Shown: positions 19,123 through 28,650 of the stretch, piece after piece
Layout: the number at the start of each line of letters is the position of its first letter
Position numbering within the stretch: position 1 is the stretch's first letter
NCBI GenBank assembly: GCA_913062555.1
Contig: CAJXVU010000003.1
Span: 62,001 to 126,000, forward strand
DNA length: 64,000 nt
Reading direction: 5' to 3'
Origin: an uncultured Bacteroidota bacterium
Lineage (GTDB): Bacteria; Bacteroidota; Bacteroidia; Flavobacteriales; Flavobacteriaceae
The notes under the pieces: model-generated
The model's database searches: none
What the model was told of the DNA's origin: nothing
The model's input: only the letters and a program-made list of their open reading frames with translations
Translations under genes and position numbers: made by a program

Positions 19123-20163
19123 ATGAAATACATTTTAATATCTTTTCTACTCATTTTTACTTCAGCTTGTTCTACTTCAAAAAAAAGGACTTTAACTCCA
19201 AAAGAATATTTAAACGAAGTATTTGTAATAATTGAAAAAAAATCAATCAATAGGGATTCTATTGATTTGCAAAGCATAAAGAAAGTTGCATATGCAAAAT
19301 TAAAAGACACAGATTCTATAGAAAACTGTTACCCAATAATACAATCAATTCTCAAAAATTTGAGAGACAATCACAGTCGTTTTCTGACAAGAGAACAAGT
19401 AAACAAGTGGGAGTCCACAAGCTTAGTGGGTGATAATCAGAATTTAATTACTTTCTCTGGAAAACTATTAAATGAAAATATAGGATATATTCATATGAAA
19501 GGTTTTAGTAGTGGTGATTCAATTTCTATTCAAAAATATGCCGATAGTTTACAACATCAAATTAAATCAATTGACAATAAAAACCTAAATGGTTGGATAC
19601 TTGATTTAAGAGAAAATTCAGGTGGAAATTGTTGGCCAATGTTAACGGGTATTGGACCTTTATTGGGAAATGGAATATGCGGTTTTTTCCTAGACAATAA
19701 TGGAAATAAATCTCCTTGGTTTTATCGTGACGGAGAATCTGGATATAATAATACAACAATCACAAAAATAAGCGGGCAACCTTATAAACTTTTAAATGGT
19801 TCGAATCCTATTGCAATATTAACAGGTCCTCGAACCGCAAGCTCTGGAGAAGTAGTATCTACTGCTTTTCGTAACAAAAGTAATACTAAAAGTTTTGGAT
19901 TGAACTCAGCAGGTTTATCAACCGGAAATGAAATTTTCAAGCTAAGTGATGGAGCAATTATTTTACTTACAACATCTATCTATGTCGATAGGAATGGAAA
20001 TGTTTTTGGTGATAAAATAAAACCTGATGAAATTATTGATTATGGGTATCAAACTATAGGACAACCAAACGACCCTGCTATAAAAAAAGCAATAGATTGG
20101 ATAAATAAAAAACAGCATCACACAACGGTTCGCAAAGAATTGAAAAATGAAAATACATTATAA
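19123..20163 (+). CDS. S41-family peptidase lipoprotein
   Basis: A 346-aa exported serine peptidase of the C-terminal-processing/tricorn-core family. MKYILISFLLIFTSACSTS is a lipoprotein signal with Cys16. The S41 core has IGYIHMKGFS near 122, LDLRENSGGNCWPM near 163, the nucleophile in GPRTASSGEVVS near 240 and the general-base region SFGLNSAGLSTG near 262. No PDZ domain is evident before the core, unlike CtpA. It probably acts on peptides or proteins in the periplasm. Its 3' end overlaps the next gene by 17 bases. Confidence 0.85.
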   Translation: MKYILISFLLIFTSACSTSKKRTLTPKEYLNEVFVIIEKKSINRDSIDLQSIKKVAYAKLKDTDSIENCYPIIQSILKNLRDNHSRFLTREQVNKWESTSLVGDNQNLITFSGKLLNENIGYIHMKGFSSGDSISIQKYADSLQHQIKSIDNKNLNGWILDLRENSGGNCWPMLTGIGPLLGNGICGFFLDNNGNKSPWFYRDGESGYNNTTITKISGQPYKLLNGSNPIAILTGPRTASSGEVVSTAFRNKSNTKSFGLNSAGLSTGNEIFKLSDGAIILLTTSIYVDRNGNVFGDKIKPDEIIDYGYQTIGQPNDPAIKKAIDWINKKQHHTTVRKELKNENTL

Positions 20164-20536
20164 AAATAAAACCTTGAATACCAATCTATTTTTTGGATTG
20201 ATGTGGCTCATATTTGGACTACTAGGGATTTTTACAAACGAAAAACCATATTGGACTGATTATGTACTTTTAGTGATTTCCATTTTATATCTAGTATTGT
20301 ATTTTTATCATAAAAAGAATCAATATTTGACCATTGAGAATGGGGAGATTTTCCATAATTATCCATTCGGAAAAAAAATTAATCTCGCCGAAATAAAAGT
20401 AATAAAGAAATTTGCCGGAGATTATATTTTAAAAACTGATAAAACTGAATTAACAATCAACACACAATCAATTGACAAAAAATCTTTGGTGAACCTGAAC
20501 GTTGAATTGGAAAAACTGAACGTGGAATGGAATTAA
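20147..20536 (+). CDS. Hypothetical membrane protein with PH-like tail
   Basis: A 129-aa protein. Two hydrophobic segments (about 14-30 and 38-56) are followed by a soluble beta-rich region (YLTIENGEIFHNYPFGKKI, IKVIKKFAGDYILKT) that looks like a bacterial PH-like domain. I do not recognise a specific function. It overlaps the end of the S41 peptidase gene by 17 bases in a different frame and is probably translated from the same transcript. Confidence 0.6.
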   Translation: MKIHYKNKTLNTNLFFGLMWLIFGLLGIFTNEKPYWTDYVLLVISILYLVLYFYHKKNQYLTIENGEIFHNYPFGKKINLAEIKVIKKFAGDYILKTDKTELTINTQSIDKKSLVNLNVELEKLNVEWN

Positions 20537-20668
20537 AAACCCTTTGCTAGTACAAGTTTATTCACAAAAATCTTCCAGGATTTTCTATTCGCTTTGAATT
20601 TTATAAATTAGTTTCTTAAAGAGACAACTATTCATAGCCTAACTAATTGGTGCAAGCTTACTGCAATT

Positions 20669-21832
20669 ATGAAAATTGAAAATAACTTAAAGGAATTACC
20701 ACTAACCAAATCAAATCCCAAGACTTTAGAGTCTCTATTTGGAAATCCAGATATTCAACCCATGTGGGTTGCTGACATGGAATTTCAGATTGCTAAACCA
20801 ATTCAAGACTCTTTAATACAGCGGATTTCAAATTCAGGATTTGGATATGAATACAAGCCTGACTCTTTTTTTGTGGCACAAAAGAATTGGTATCGTACCA
20901 ATTACGGCATCGAATTAAACAAAAACCATATTGTTTTTAGTCCGAGTATTACCACTACCATTAGTGTTTTAATAGAAAATTTCACATCTGAAAGCAATGG
21001 AATAATAACGCAACCTCCTGTGTTTATGGAGTTCAGAGATGTGATACGAAATACAAAGCGCAGGATCACAAAAAACCCTTTAGTATTAGTTAATAATCAA
21101 TATCAAATTGACTTTCAAGATTTAGAGGAGAAAGCCAAAATAGAAAACAATAAAGTTTTGATTATTTGTAATCCTCACAATCCTGTTGGGCGCGTTTGGA
21201 CTAAAGAAGAACTGAAACAAATTGTAAGCATTTGTAAAGCAAATGACTTACTTCTTATTTCGGACGAAATTCATAAAGACATCATCCTTTTCAATAATCA
21301 CTTTACTTCTGCTTTATCGTTTATTAATGACTATGAAAAAATTGTTGTCTGTACTTCTGAAGCCAAAACATTCAATCTTTGTGGTATTAGTGATTCAATC
21401 GCAATTATTCCAAATGAGGATATTAAAAATGCGGCTTCGAGTTCCTTTAAAAAATATAATTTGGGAAGAACTAACGCACTTACAAGAGTTGCTTTAGAAG
21501 CTGCATATAAGCATGGGCAACCTTGGTTGAATGAAGTTATAAAGACCATTGAGAAAAATATTAATGCCATAGAAAGCGAATTAGAAACTTCTAAAATTGA
21601 ACTTATAAAACCAGAAGGCACTTATCAGGTATGGTTAGATTTCAGAAAGGTTTATAAAGACAGCAAAGAAATGTTCAATCATTTAACAGAAAACTCTGGA
21701 ATTGCCCTTAATGCTGGACATTGGTTTGGACGTGAAGGGGCATTATTTATGAGAATGAATATCGCAACTTCTGAAGAAAAGGTTGTTGCTGCTATTAAAA
21801 AGATAATAAAAGCTGTACCCAATAACATCTAA
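20669..21832 (+). CDS. PLP-dependent MalY/PatB-family C-S lyase or aminotransferase
   Basis: A 387-aa fold-type I PLP enzyme. Motifs in order are PMWVADMEFQ near 31, CNPHNPVGRVW near 168, SDEIHKDI near 198, the Schiff-base lysine Lys233 in TSEAKTFNLCG, and MRMNIATS near the C-terminus. PatB/MalY enzymes cleave cystathionine or cysteine to release a thiol or sulfide, ammonia and a 2-oxoacid; some act as aminotransferases. The gene stands alone. Confidence 0.9.
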   Translation: MKIENNLKELPLTKSNPKTLESLFGNPDIQPMWVADMEFQIAKPIQDSLIQRISNSGFGYEYKPDSFFVAQKNWYRTNYGIELNKNHIVFSPSITTTISVLIENFTSESNGIITQPPVFMEFRDVIRNTKRRITKNPLVLVNNQYQIDFQDLEEKAKIENNKVLIICNPHNPVGRVWTKEELKQIVSICKANDLLLISDEIHKDIILFNNHFTSALSFINDYEKIVVCTSEAKTFNLCGISDSIAIIPNEDIKNAASSSFKKYNLGRTNALTRVALEAAYKHGQPWLNEVIKTIEKNINAIESELETSKIELIKPEGTYQVWLDFRKVYKDSKEMFNHLTENSGIALNAGHWFGREGALFMRMNIATSEEKVVAAIKKIIKAVPNNI

Positions 21833-21987
21833 ATCATAAGACCATCTTTTGTAATAAGATTCCAATAGAAAGGGATACAATTCAATGTATTTCACACAAA
21901 ATTTACACTTTTTTTACAATTCATCTGATAATTGAACCCGCTATGCTCGATATCTTTGAGATATATTAATCAATAGATAAATCGAAT

Positions 21988-22791
21988 ATGAAAAAGAGAA
22001 CCATTATTTTCAGCCTAGCAGTTACGATACTAAGTTTGACTTTAGGATTTATAATCTGGAACGAAGTCATAACAGATCAGAAAGTAGCCTTGCGCTATGA
22101 ACCTGTTGCTTTCAACACACAAGCTGAACCAAACATTAACGTCGAAGACATTCCTGACTTTTTCTACAGTATAGGCACAAGGTTTGCTGTTATTAAAAAA
22201 ACAGACATCGATAAAGCAAGATCAATTAATGATTTTCTTCCATTGAAACAGACCCAAAAAATAGAGAATTATAAATCTGTAAAGGTGATTATTCTTGATG
22301 ATAGTAAACAAACAGATTTAAGAGAAACCGGAAACACTGCGACTCTAAATGCAGCTCAAATTAAGCTCTTACAATCTACCAAGCACTCAACCAACATTTT
22401 GATTAGAGCCGATTACCAAGAGAAGAATAAGGATACTAATGAACTGCAAGACGGTTATTCCACACCATACCTAACAATTGTTCCAGAAAAGCAAGCTGTA
22501 TATGTAAATGGTATGGATGCGCTCATCAATTACCTCAAAGAAAATAGCAAAGAAAAAACGACAATTGTACAAAAGGATAAGCTACAACCCGGAAAGTTAT
22601 ATTTTACGGTTAACAAAAAAGGAAACATTGTAAATGCCAAAATAACAGCAACATCAGGCTATCCTTCTATAGATAAAATGATGATTGATTTGATTACCAA
22701 AGCCCCAGGGCAATGGGAATCTGCAAATAATTATAAGGGTGAAAAAGTAGATCAAGAACTTGTATTTTCCTTTGGGATAATAGGCTGTTAA
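21988..22791 (+). CDS. Membrane-anchored protein with TonB-like C-terminal domain
   Basis: A 267-aa protein with one N-terminal hydrophobic segment (about 6-25, MKKRTIIFSLAVTILSLTLG) and a periplasmic body. Residues about 200-265 (GKLYFTVNKKGNIVNAKITA, GYPSIDKMMIDLITKAPGQW, LVFSFGI) resemble the TonB C-terminal fold used to contact outer-membrane receptors. There is no Pro-rich spacer and no ExbB/ExbD beside it, so a regular TonB role is doubtful. A strong terminator follows. Confidence 0.65.
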   Translation: MKKRTIIFSLAVTILSLTLGFIIWNEVITDQKVALRYEPVAFNTQAEPNINVEDIPDFFYSIGTRFAVIKKTDIDKARSINDFLPLKQTQKIENYKSVKVIILDDSKQTDLRETGNTATLNAAQIKLLQSTKHSTNILIRADYQEKNKDTNELQDGYSTPYLTIVPEKQAVYVNGMDALINYLKENSKEKTTIVQKDKLQPGKLYFTVNKKGNIVNAKITATSGYPSIDKMMIDLITKAPGQWESANNYKGEKVDQELVFSFGIIGC

Positions 22792-22812
22792 TAATGCAAC
22801 CACTAAACTCTT

Positions 22813-22852
22813 AAACGGTTTCTTTACTTAGGTAAAGAAACCGTTTTTTATT
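22813..22852 (+). terminator. Rho-independent terminator
   Basis: AAACGGTTTCTTTAC (22813-22827) pairs with GTAAAGAAACCGTTT (22832-22846), loop TTAG, followed by T-rich sequence. It ends the TonB-like gene. Confidence 0.92.
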
Positions 22853-22998
22853 TGATGAGTCCTCAAATTATTAAATAAAAAGGTCATAACACCTGCATAT
22901 TAAGTTGGTATTGAATAATGGGTCTACTACTTTTTCATATATTAGTACCTAAGTGCTAAACAATTAGCAAACAGTTAATATATCAACTAGACATCCAA

Positions 22999-24834
22999 TT
23001 GAAAAAAATAACAAGAAGAGACTTTATCAATGGAACTTTAATGGTCGCTGGTGCGACAATCCTGCCATATGGTTGTAGCAATGATGTTGTATCACATTTA
23101 CTCGATCCGTTATATTATCCACCAAGTATTAAGGGGCTTAGAGGAAGTCATCCAGGATCAAACACACACGCTCATAGTAAGGCCTGGACTAAGAAATCTG
23201 ATTGGGGGCCTTCAACTAAATTGAAGGAAGTCTACGATTTGATTGTTGTTGGAGGTGGAATCAGCGGACTATCAGCCGCATATTTTTTCCAAGAAAAACA
23301 CGGAAAGGATAAAAAGGTTCTTATTATAGACAATCATGACGATTTTGGAGGGCATGCAAAACGTAATGAACACACAATTAATGGCAATACAAGATTAAGT
23401 TATGGGGGTTCACAAACACTGGTAGAACCACGGTCAGGAGGAAAACTTATACTCAATCTTTTTAAAGATATAGGTATAGATTTAGATCGGTTTAAGACTG
23501 CATATGATCTTGATTTTTTCAAAAAGAACAATTTGAGTGCTGTTACATACTTTAATGAAGCGACCTTCGGTGAAGATAAAGTGGTGAAACATCCCTTCTG
23601 TAATTATCCAAATTATGTTGAAGGGCTTCCTATGGCAAAGCTATCCAACGACGAAGCTGTGAAACAGGCACCATTGAGTGAAAAAGGCAAAGAACAGTTA
23701 CTCCGCGTATTAAATGGCGGATTGCATGCAATAAAAGTACCCAAAGAAGAATTGCAGGATTATGTTTCAACGCAGTCCTATTTTGACTATCTAAAGCACA
23801 CACTAGGTGTTGATGATTCTGGAGTAATGAAAATGGCGAGAAATTCTGGCTTAGATTGGGCGAGTTCAGGAACGGACTTGATGACTATTGGAGCCGCCAA
23901 GAGTTGTGGTGCACTAGGCTTTGCTCCCAAAGAAGTGTATGATGAAAATAATCCATACATACATCATTTCCCAGATGGCAATGCGACTGTTGCAAGAGCC
24001 TTAGTTAAAAAAATGATTCCATATGTGGGGAAAGGAAACAACGCAGAGGAGCTCGTAAAATCAAAATTCCATTATGATGAATTAGACAAATCGGGAAATG
24101 ACGTTCGAATCAGATTAAATAGCACGGTTATTAATGTTAGGCATGGTGGTGATCCGAAAAGTTCGGATGAAGTTTTTGTGAATTATATCAACAATAACAA
24201 GTCTTATCAAGTAAAAGGTAAAGCTGTTGTAATGGCCTGTTATAATATGATGATTCCACATATTGTACCTAATCTTCCTAAAGCACAAGATGAAGCATTA
24301 AGGCTTCAAATGAAGAGCCCATTACAATATACAACCGTAGGTCTTAAAAATTGGAGGGCGATTAAAGAAATTGGAATGGGCCTAGCTATGTCCCCTGGTA
24401 ATATGCACCAGGCTGTACTGATGGATTTTCCAGTGAATATTGGTGGTTACGAATATACCAAGACACCTGATGATCCTTGTGTAATACAAATGATTTCCTG
24501 TCCTTATGGGACAATTGGCGCACCTAAAGATGTCCAATTTCGCGAAGCCAGACACAAAATGCTAAGCTTGCAATTCAAAGATTACGAAGCCGAAATTAAG
24601 AATCACCTCAGTGGTATGCTCCCAAATAAATTATTTGATTTCGACAGAGATGTTGAGAGCATTACCGTAAATAGATGGGCTCATGGTTACGCCGTTGGTG
24701 GACCATTAAATTCTACAAAAATAGGAAGACAACCCTTTGGACGAATTACGATTGCTAATAGCGATTCTGCTCCTAATGCCGATGCAATAGTTGCAATAAA
24801 AATGGCTCATAGAGCTGTAAATGAACTTGGATAG
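22999..24834 (+). CDS. Tat-exported FAD-dependent oxidoreductase (spermidine dehydrogenase-like)
   Basis: A 611-aa flavoprotein. It opens with a twin-arginine signal, KKITRRDFINGTLMVAGATILPYGC, so it would be exported folded via the Tat system. The FAD-binding Rossmann motif is VVGGGISGLSAAYFF (about residues 84-98) and a C-terminal FAD segment contains GYAVGGPLN. Length and layout resemble Pseudomonas spermidine dehydrogenase-type amine oxidases, but the substrate is not certain. The start is a TTG at 22999; no in-frame ATG lies upstream, and the first internal ATG would remove the Tat motif. A tatC gene occurs in this window at 37420. Confidence 0.8.
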   Translation: MKKITRRDFINGTLMVAGATILPYGCSNDVVSHLLDPLYYPPSIKGLRGSHPGSNTHAHSKAWTKKSDWGPSTKLKEVYDLIVVGGGISGLSAAYFFQEKHGKDKKVLIIDNHDDFGGHAKRNEHTINGNTRLSYGGSQTLVEPRSGGKLILNLFKDIGIDLDRFKTAYDLDFFKKNNLSAVTYFNEATFGEDKVVKHPFCNYPNYVEGLPMAKLSNDEAVKQAPLSEKGKEQLLRVLNGGLHAIKVPKEELQDYVSTQSYFDYLKHTLGVDDSGVMKMARNSGLDWASSGTDLMTIGAAKSCGALGFAPKEVYDENNPYIHHFPDGNATVARALVKKMIPYVGKGNNAEELVKSKFHYDELDKSGNDVRIRLNSTVINVRHGGDPKSSDEVFVNYINNNKSYQVKGKAVVMACYNMMIPHIVPNLPKAQDEALRLQMKSPLQYTTVGLKNWRAIKEIGMGLAMSPGNMHQAVLMDFPVNIGGYEYTKTPDDPCVIQMISCPYGTIGAPKDVQFREARHKMLSLQFKDYEAEIKNHLSGMLPNKLFDFDRDVESITVNRWAHGYAVGGPLNSTKIGRQPFGRITIANSDSAPNADAIVAIKMAHRAVNELG

Positions 24835-25076
24835 TTAACTTTAGTCACAGCTGAAAATTACTCAGGTCCTTTTTAGTCATTAATTCATACACCAATCGCA
24901 GGCAGTAATTCTTCCCAACAAAAACTCAGGCAATTAATAATAATTCTCGAATAGGCGTTTCAAAATTATTATTTAAAAATAAATTAAATTTCTTGTCATA
25001 TTTTTATAACTCTTGTCACTAACATTAATAGAGACTCTAAAATTATATAAAAATTTAAATCTATAATTACAATACC

Positions 25077-25280
25077 ATGATTACAAAAAAGAAATTAAAT
25101 CCAATTCTAACAAGAAATCTAATTATAAGCAGTATCGTTTGGGCTAGTGTAATACTCGCCTGTACTTTAAATGAAGGAAACTCAAAAAAGGAAATAGTTT
25201 ACATTCTTATTTCTGGTTTTTTTATTGAATTCCTTCGAATATCATCATTTAATAAGACCATAAATAAAGAAACTGAATAG
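25077..25280 (+). CDS. Hypothetical small membrane protein
   Basis: A 67-aa protein, not recognised. It has a basic N-terminus, one hydrophobic helix (about 13-31, LIISSIVWASVILACTL) and a second, more amphipathic one (about 41-55). It lies 73 bases before the ECF sigma gene on the same strand and may be part of that unit. Confidence 0.45.
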   Translation: MITKKKLNPILTRNLIISSIVWASVILACTLNEGNSKKEIVYILISGFFIEFLRISSFNKTINKETE

Positions 25281-25353
25281 AAGGGGTTATAAACTGGAAT
25301 TAATGAAACTTTATTTTTTAAAGGATTCAAAGAACAGATAGAAACAAAATCAT

Positions 25354-25860
25354 ATGTGGGATAAATCGGAAAAAAAATTCGAACAAATACTTGAGAAGAA
25401 CAAGCATAAAATATATAGAATATGTAAAATTTATGCTGTTTCCCCTATAGAACCACAGGATCTTTTCCAAGAAGTAGTATTTCAAATTTGGAAATCTTAT
25501 GCAACTTTCAAGGGGAACTCTAATATTAGTACTTGGATTTATAAAATCGCATTGAATGTCTGTCTTCGTTCGAAAATGAAACTCGAAAAAAATAATAATA
25601 AAATGATTCGATTAGAATCCATACAGTTTTTACCAGTAAAAAATATTCCCGAAGAAGGTGAACAAGAAAAATATCAATATTTACGTGATTGCATATCAAC
25701 TTTAAATGAAGGTGATAAATCTATTGTTGTTCTTTATTTAGAAGATTTATCATATAGAGAAATCGCCTCGATTACAGGTTTAACAGAAAACCATATCGCT
25801 GTAAAAATGAAGCGTATACGAAAAAGGCTATTTGAATGTATCACTCCTAAATTAAACTAG
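25354..25860 (+). CDS. ECF-family RNA polymerase sigma factor
   Basis: A 168-aa sigma-70 family factor of the extracytoplasmic-function class. Region 2 is present (IEPQDLFQEVVFQIWKSYATF, then STWIYKIALNVC), and region 4 ends in LSYREIASITGLTENHIAVKMKRIRKRL with the helix-turn-helix. It would direct transcription of envelope- or stress-related genes. The next gene begins 1 base after its stop and encodes a membrane protein with an anti-sigma-like position. Confidence 0.93.
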   Translation: MWDKSEKKFEQILEKNKHKIYRICKIYAVSPIEPQDLFQEVVFQIWKSYATFKGNSNISTWIYKIALNVCLRSKMKLEKNNNKMIRLESIQFLPVKNIPEEGEQEKYQYLRDCISTLNEGDKSIVVLYLEDLSYREIASITGLTENHIAVKMKRIRKRLFECITPKLN

Positions 25861-25861
25861 A

Positions 25862-26539
25862 ATGTTAGAACAAGAACTAAAAGATATTTGGAAGAATTCT
25901 TCCGAAACAGAAAATATAAAATTTGAAACATCTCAATTGCTCAAAGATTTAAATACTAAGATGGATCGCATTGAAAAAAACATCCGAAAAAGAGATATCA
26001 CAGAGATATCTGCATCGGTATTCGGTATTTTAATTTTTGGATATTTCGCATATGAAATTCCTTTTACATTGACTAAAATAGCCTGTGGTTTGAGCATACT
26101 TTGGTTTGGGTATCTTATTTTCAAATTAAGAAAAAATAAAAGTAAAAAGCATCTTAATAATTTGACTTTAACTCTACGCGATCAGCTCAATAACCAAGAG
26201 GCAAATATGTTAAAGGAAGCCAAACTATTAGATACCGTATTGTATTGGTATGTATTGCCGCCTTTGTTTGCTAATATCCTGTTTATTTGGGGGTTTGGTG
26301 ACCCCGTAGCTTATGACTGGTTTCCTTTTTTAATAGAGAAATTATCAAACGAAAACTTGCTCTATATGCTGCCCATTTCCTTGAAGATGAAAATGGTTTA
26401 TCTATCTGCTGCCCTGTTATTTAATGTGTTTGTTGTCTGGATAAACAAGCTTGCTGTAAATAAAACCTACAAGCCTATCATCAAAGACATTAAAAGAATG
26501 CAAGATCAATTAGAAAGTGAAAATCAAATTGAAATATAG
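25862..26539 (+). CDS. Putative membrane anti-sigma partner
   Basis: A 225-aa protein. The N-terminal 60 residues are charged and helical (LEQELKDIWKNSSETENIKF). Then come about four membrane segments (about 48-64, 70-84, 122-140 and 175-198) and a coiled-coil-like tail. I do not recognise a standard anti-sigma domain. The 1-base spacing to the ECF sigma gene and the cytoplasmic helical N-terminus make a sigma-sequestering membrane partner the simplest inference. Confidence 0.6.
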   Translation: MLEQELKDIWKNSSETENIKFETSQLLKDLNTKMDRIEKNIRKRDITEISASVFGILIFGYFAYEIPFTLTKIACGLSILWFGYLIFKLRKNKSKKHLNNLTLTLRDQLNNQEANMLKEAKLLDTVLYWYVLPPLFANILFIWGFGDPVAYDWFPFLIEKLSNENLLYMLPISLKMKMVYLSAALLFNVFVVWINKLAVNKTYKPIIKDIKRMQDQLESENQIEI

Positions 26540-26577
26540 CAGAAGTATCTTAAATTAAAATTTTAAAAAATAAAATT

Positions 26578-27549
26578 ATGAAACATATCATATTAATTAT
26601 AGTAATGACTATAATGGGGAATATAACATATTCTCAAACAGAAAAGCCATCGCTAAAAGTAGTTGCAGAAGAATTCGATACACACTATAATACTGACCGT
26701 TATGAAAACATTTTTTCAATGTTTTCAGAGGACATGAAAAAAGCTGTTCCACTCGATAAAATAACTAAGTTTTTAACTAACTTAAAATCACAAGCGGGAA
26801 AAATCACCAAGCGCGAATTTGTGGCCTATGAAAATGGAAGTGTTGCCCTTTATAAAACAAATTTCGAGCATGCACTCTACGGTCTTAATATCTCTATAGA
26901 CCACAATTCTAAAATTAATGGTTTTATGGTAAAACCTTTTATAGATACTAGGGACCTTCCAAAAATTGAAAGAAACACAACCAAACTAATACTTCCTTTT
27001 AAAGATGAGTGGACCGTTTTTTGGGGAGGAGACACCCAAGAATTAAATTACCATGTGGTAGAAAAATCTCAAAAAAATGCTTTTGACCTTGTAATTACAA
27101 ATGAAAAAGGAAAATCATTCAAGACAGACGGACTAGTTAATGAGGATTATTATGCCTTTGGAAAAGAGCTAATTGCTCCTAGTGATGGTGAAGTAGTTTT
27201 AGTAGTTGATGGTATAAAGGACAATCTACCTGGAGTAATGAATCCTGTATATGTTCCAGGAAATACGGTCATTATCAAAACTGAAAATAATGAGTATCTT
27301 TTTTTCGCACATTTTAAGCAACATTCAATTCGTGTAAAACAAGGACAAATAGTCAAACAAGGTGATCTTTTAGGGCTTTGCGGGAATTCCGGAAATTCTA
27401 CCGAACCTCATCTACACTTTCATATTCAAAATGTTGAAAACATGACAATGGCAACAGGAGTTAAATGCTATTTTGATGAAATTTCAGTAAATGGAAAATT
27501 AAAGTCTGACTATTCTCCAATTAAGAATGAAAAAATAAAGAACAAATAA
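26578..27549 (+). CDS. Secreted DUF3887 + M23 metallopeptidase
   Basis: A 323-aa exported protein with signal MKHIILIIVMTIMGNITYSQ. Residues about 27-115 resemble DUF3887 (EEFDTHYNTDRYENIFSMFS). The C-terminal half is an M23/LytM-type domain with His159 and Asp170 (NYHVVEKSQKNAFD), LIAPSDGEVV, FAHFKQ with His245, and PHLHFH with His278/His280. Metal ligands therefore look complete, and a peptidoglycan endopeptidase is possible. It follows the ECF sigma/membrane pair by 38 bases and could be a target or member of that unit. Confidence 0.82.
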   Translation: MKHIILIIVMTIMGNITYSQTEKPSLKVVAEEFDTHYNTDRYENIFSMFSEDMKKAVPLDKITKFLTNLKSQAGKITKREFVAYENGSVALYKTNFEHALYGLNISIDHNSKINGFMVKPFIDTRDLPKIERNTTKLILPFKDEWTVFWGGDTQELNYHVVEKSQKNAFDLVITNEKGKSFKTDGLVNEDYYAFGKELIAPSDGEVVLVVDGIKDNLPGVMNPVYVPGNTVIIKTENNEYLFFAHFKQHSIRVKQGQIVKQGDLLGLCGNSGNSTEPHLHFHIQNVENMTMATGVKCYFDEISVNGKLKSDYSPIKNEKIKNK

Positions 27550-27576
27550 AACTATTGCCAACTCAGGTATAATTTA

Positions 27577-27607
27577 GCAACCCGACAGTATCAAGTTGTC
27601 GGGTTGC
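27577..27607 (+). terminator. Hairpin terminator after the M23 gene
   Basis: GCAACCCGACA (27577-27587) pairs with TGTCGGGTTGC (27597-27607) over a 9-base loop. It lies 27 bases past the M23 stop. Only TTCC follows, so termination may be weak or factor-dependent. Confidence 0.6.
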
Positions 27608-27721
27608 TTCCAATTTTCATCTCAGTTCTCAAAACTTATTGTTAGCAAATTCAGAATAAAGGACTATGATAGAAATGATCAAAATATATCCAAACAGTTA
27701 TCAATATTTAAACACTAATAA

Positions 27722-28645
27722 TTATGGCTTTTCTGTTTTTTGAGTGATGGTCCAGTTATAATTAATTTTCCGTTTTAAATAATCTTTTAGCGGTTCTAAG
27801 CCAATTTCTTCTCTACGTTGATCAACATACTCCGGATTTATTATTGGAAACGGTTCCAGATTTCGTTGTGCATCATAACGAAACTGCATCCCATAAATTT
27901 GAAGTTTGTTATCATTAACAAGAATGCGGTCTTGAATCTTTGCAAATTCCATACAGCTTCCCTCCATTTCCAAACAAGATTGCTTTATTTGCGGCACATA
28001 TTTTTTTCTAACCGAATCCTGCTCGTGATGATTTATAATCAATAAAGGGGCATCGGCCGCTAATTTTCCCACTGTAGAATATTTTGGCCATCCATACTTT
28101 TCTACCAATTGTTGCATTATGACAAAATTTTCTCGTCCTATATGTTGTTTAAATGCACCTATAGGATAATACCATTGTGGGATTTCACCCTGTTTCATGA
28201 AATGTGATTTTGCCTGGTCAATATAATAGTCTAACGCTTGATCTCTTAAAATTAAATTGAGCAGCTTTTTAGCATATCCAGGTTGCTTAAGTTGTCCATG
28301 CTTTAATTGATGTTTTTCAATTTGACTGTTCTCGATTTCACGCCATCGTGAGTCGTCTATTAAGGCATACAAATCGGTATCGGCTAAAGCCCAAAGGGAG
28401 TAATCTGACTTCAATGCAATTTGGAGGTAATGATAAGCACTGTCCTTTTGGAAAGAAAGCGCATATGCACAAGCTAAATTATAAGTATTAGTTTTATGTT
28501 CTGGTGATTTATTATAAACAACTTTATAAGCTTCAATAGCTGCAGTTAATTTCCCTTCACCTCTTAATTTATCGGTTTTAGATGCTTGTGTCCAGCCTGT
28601 ACTAGCAATAAAAACAAGACATAAAAATGTCATTGGGTATTTCAT
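27722..28645 (-). CDS. Exported DUF6624 protein with TPR-like N-terminus
   Basis: A 307-aa secreted or periplasmic protein (signal MKYPMTFLCLVFIASTGWTQ). Residues about 25-115 form TPR-like helices (AAIEAYKVVYNKSPEHKTNTYNLACAYAL cut here into helix pairs). The C-terminal part (ENFVIMQQLVEKYGWPKYS, LLIINHHEQD, QDRILVNDNKLQIYGMQF) matches DUF6624, which has conserved His and Gln positions but no established function. It starts 5 bases after a small ExbB-like membrane protein gene and is probably in the same operon. Confidence 0.7.
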   Translation of the reverse strand: MKYPMTFLCLVFIASTGWTQASKTDKLRGEGKLTAAIEAYKVVYNKSPEHKTNTYNLACAYALSFQKDSAYHYLQIALKSDYSLWALADTDLYALIDDSRWREIENSQIEKHQLKHGQLKQPGYAKKLLNLILRDQALDYYIDQAKSHFMKQGEIPQWYYPIGAFKQHIGRENFVIMQQLVEKYGWPKYSTVGKLAADAPLLIINHHEQDSVRKKYVPQIKQSCLEMEGSCMEFAKIQDRILVNDNKLQIYGMQFRYDAQRNLEPFPIINPEYVDQRREEIGLEPLKDYLKRKINYNWTITQKTEKP

Positions 28646-28650
28646 AGGAA

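Noticed and set aside
20147-20163. Possible frameshift joining the S41 peptidase and the next gene
   Set aside because: The two products belong to unrelated folds and each has normal ends; a 17-base overlap is better read as coupling.
26578-27549. Suspected loss of the first metal ligands in the M23 domain
   Set aside because: The usual HxGxD is replaced around YYAFGKEL, but His159 and Asp170 in NYHVVEKSQKNAFD fill the role seen in related DUF3887-M23 proteins.
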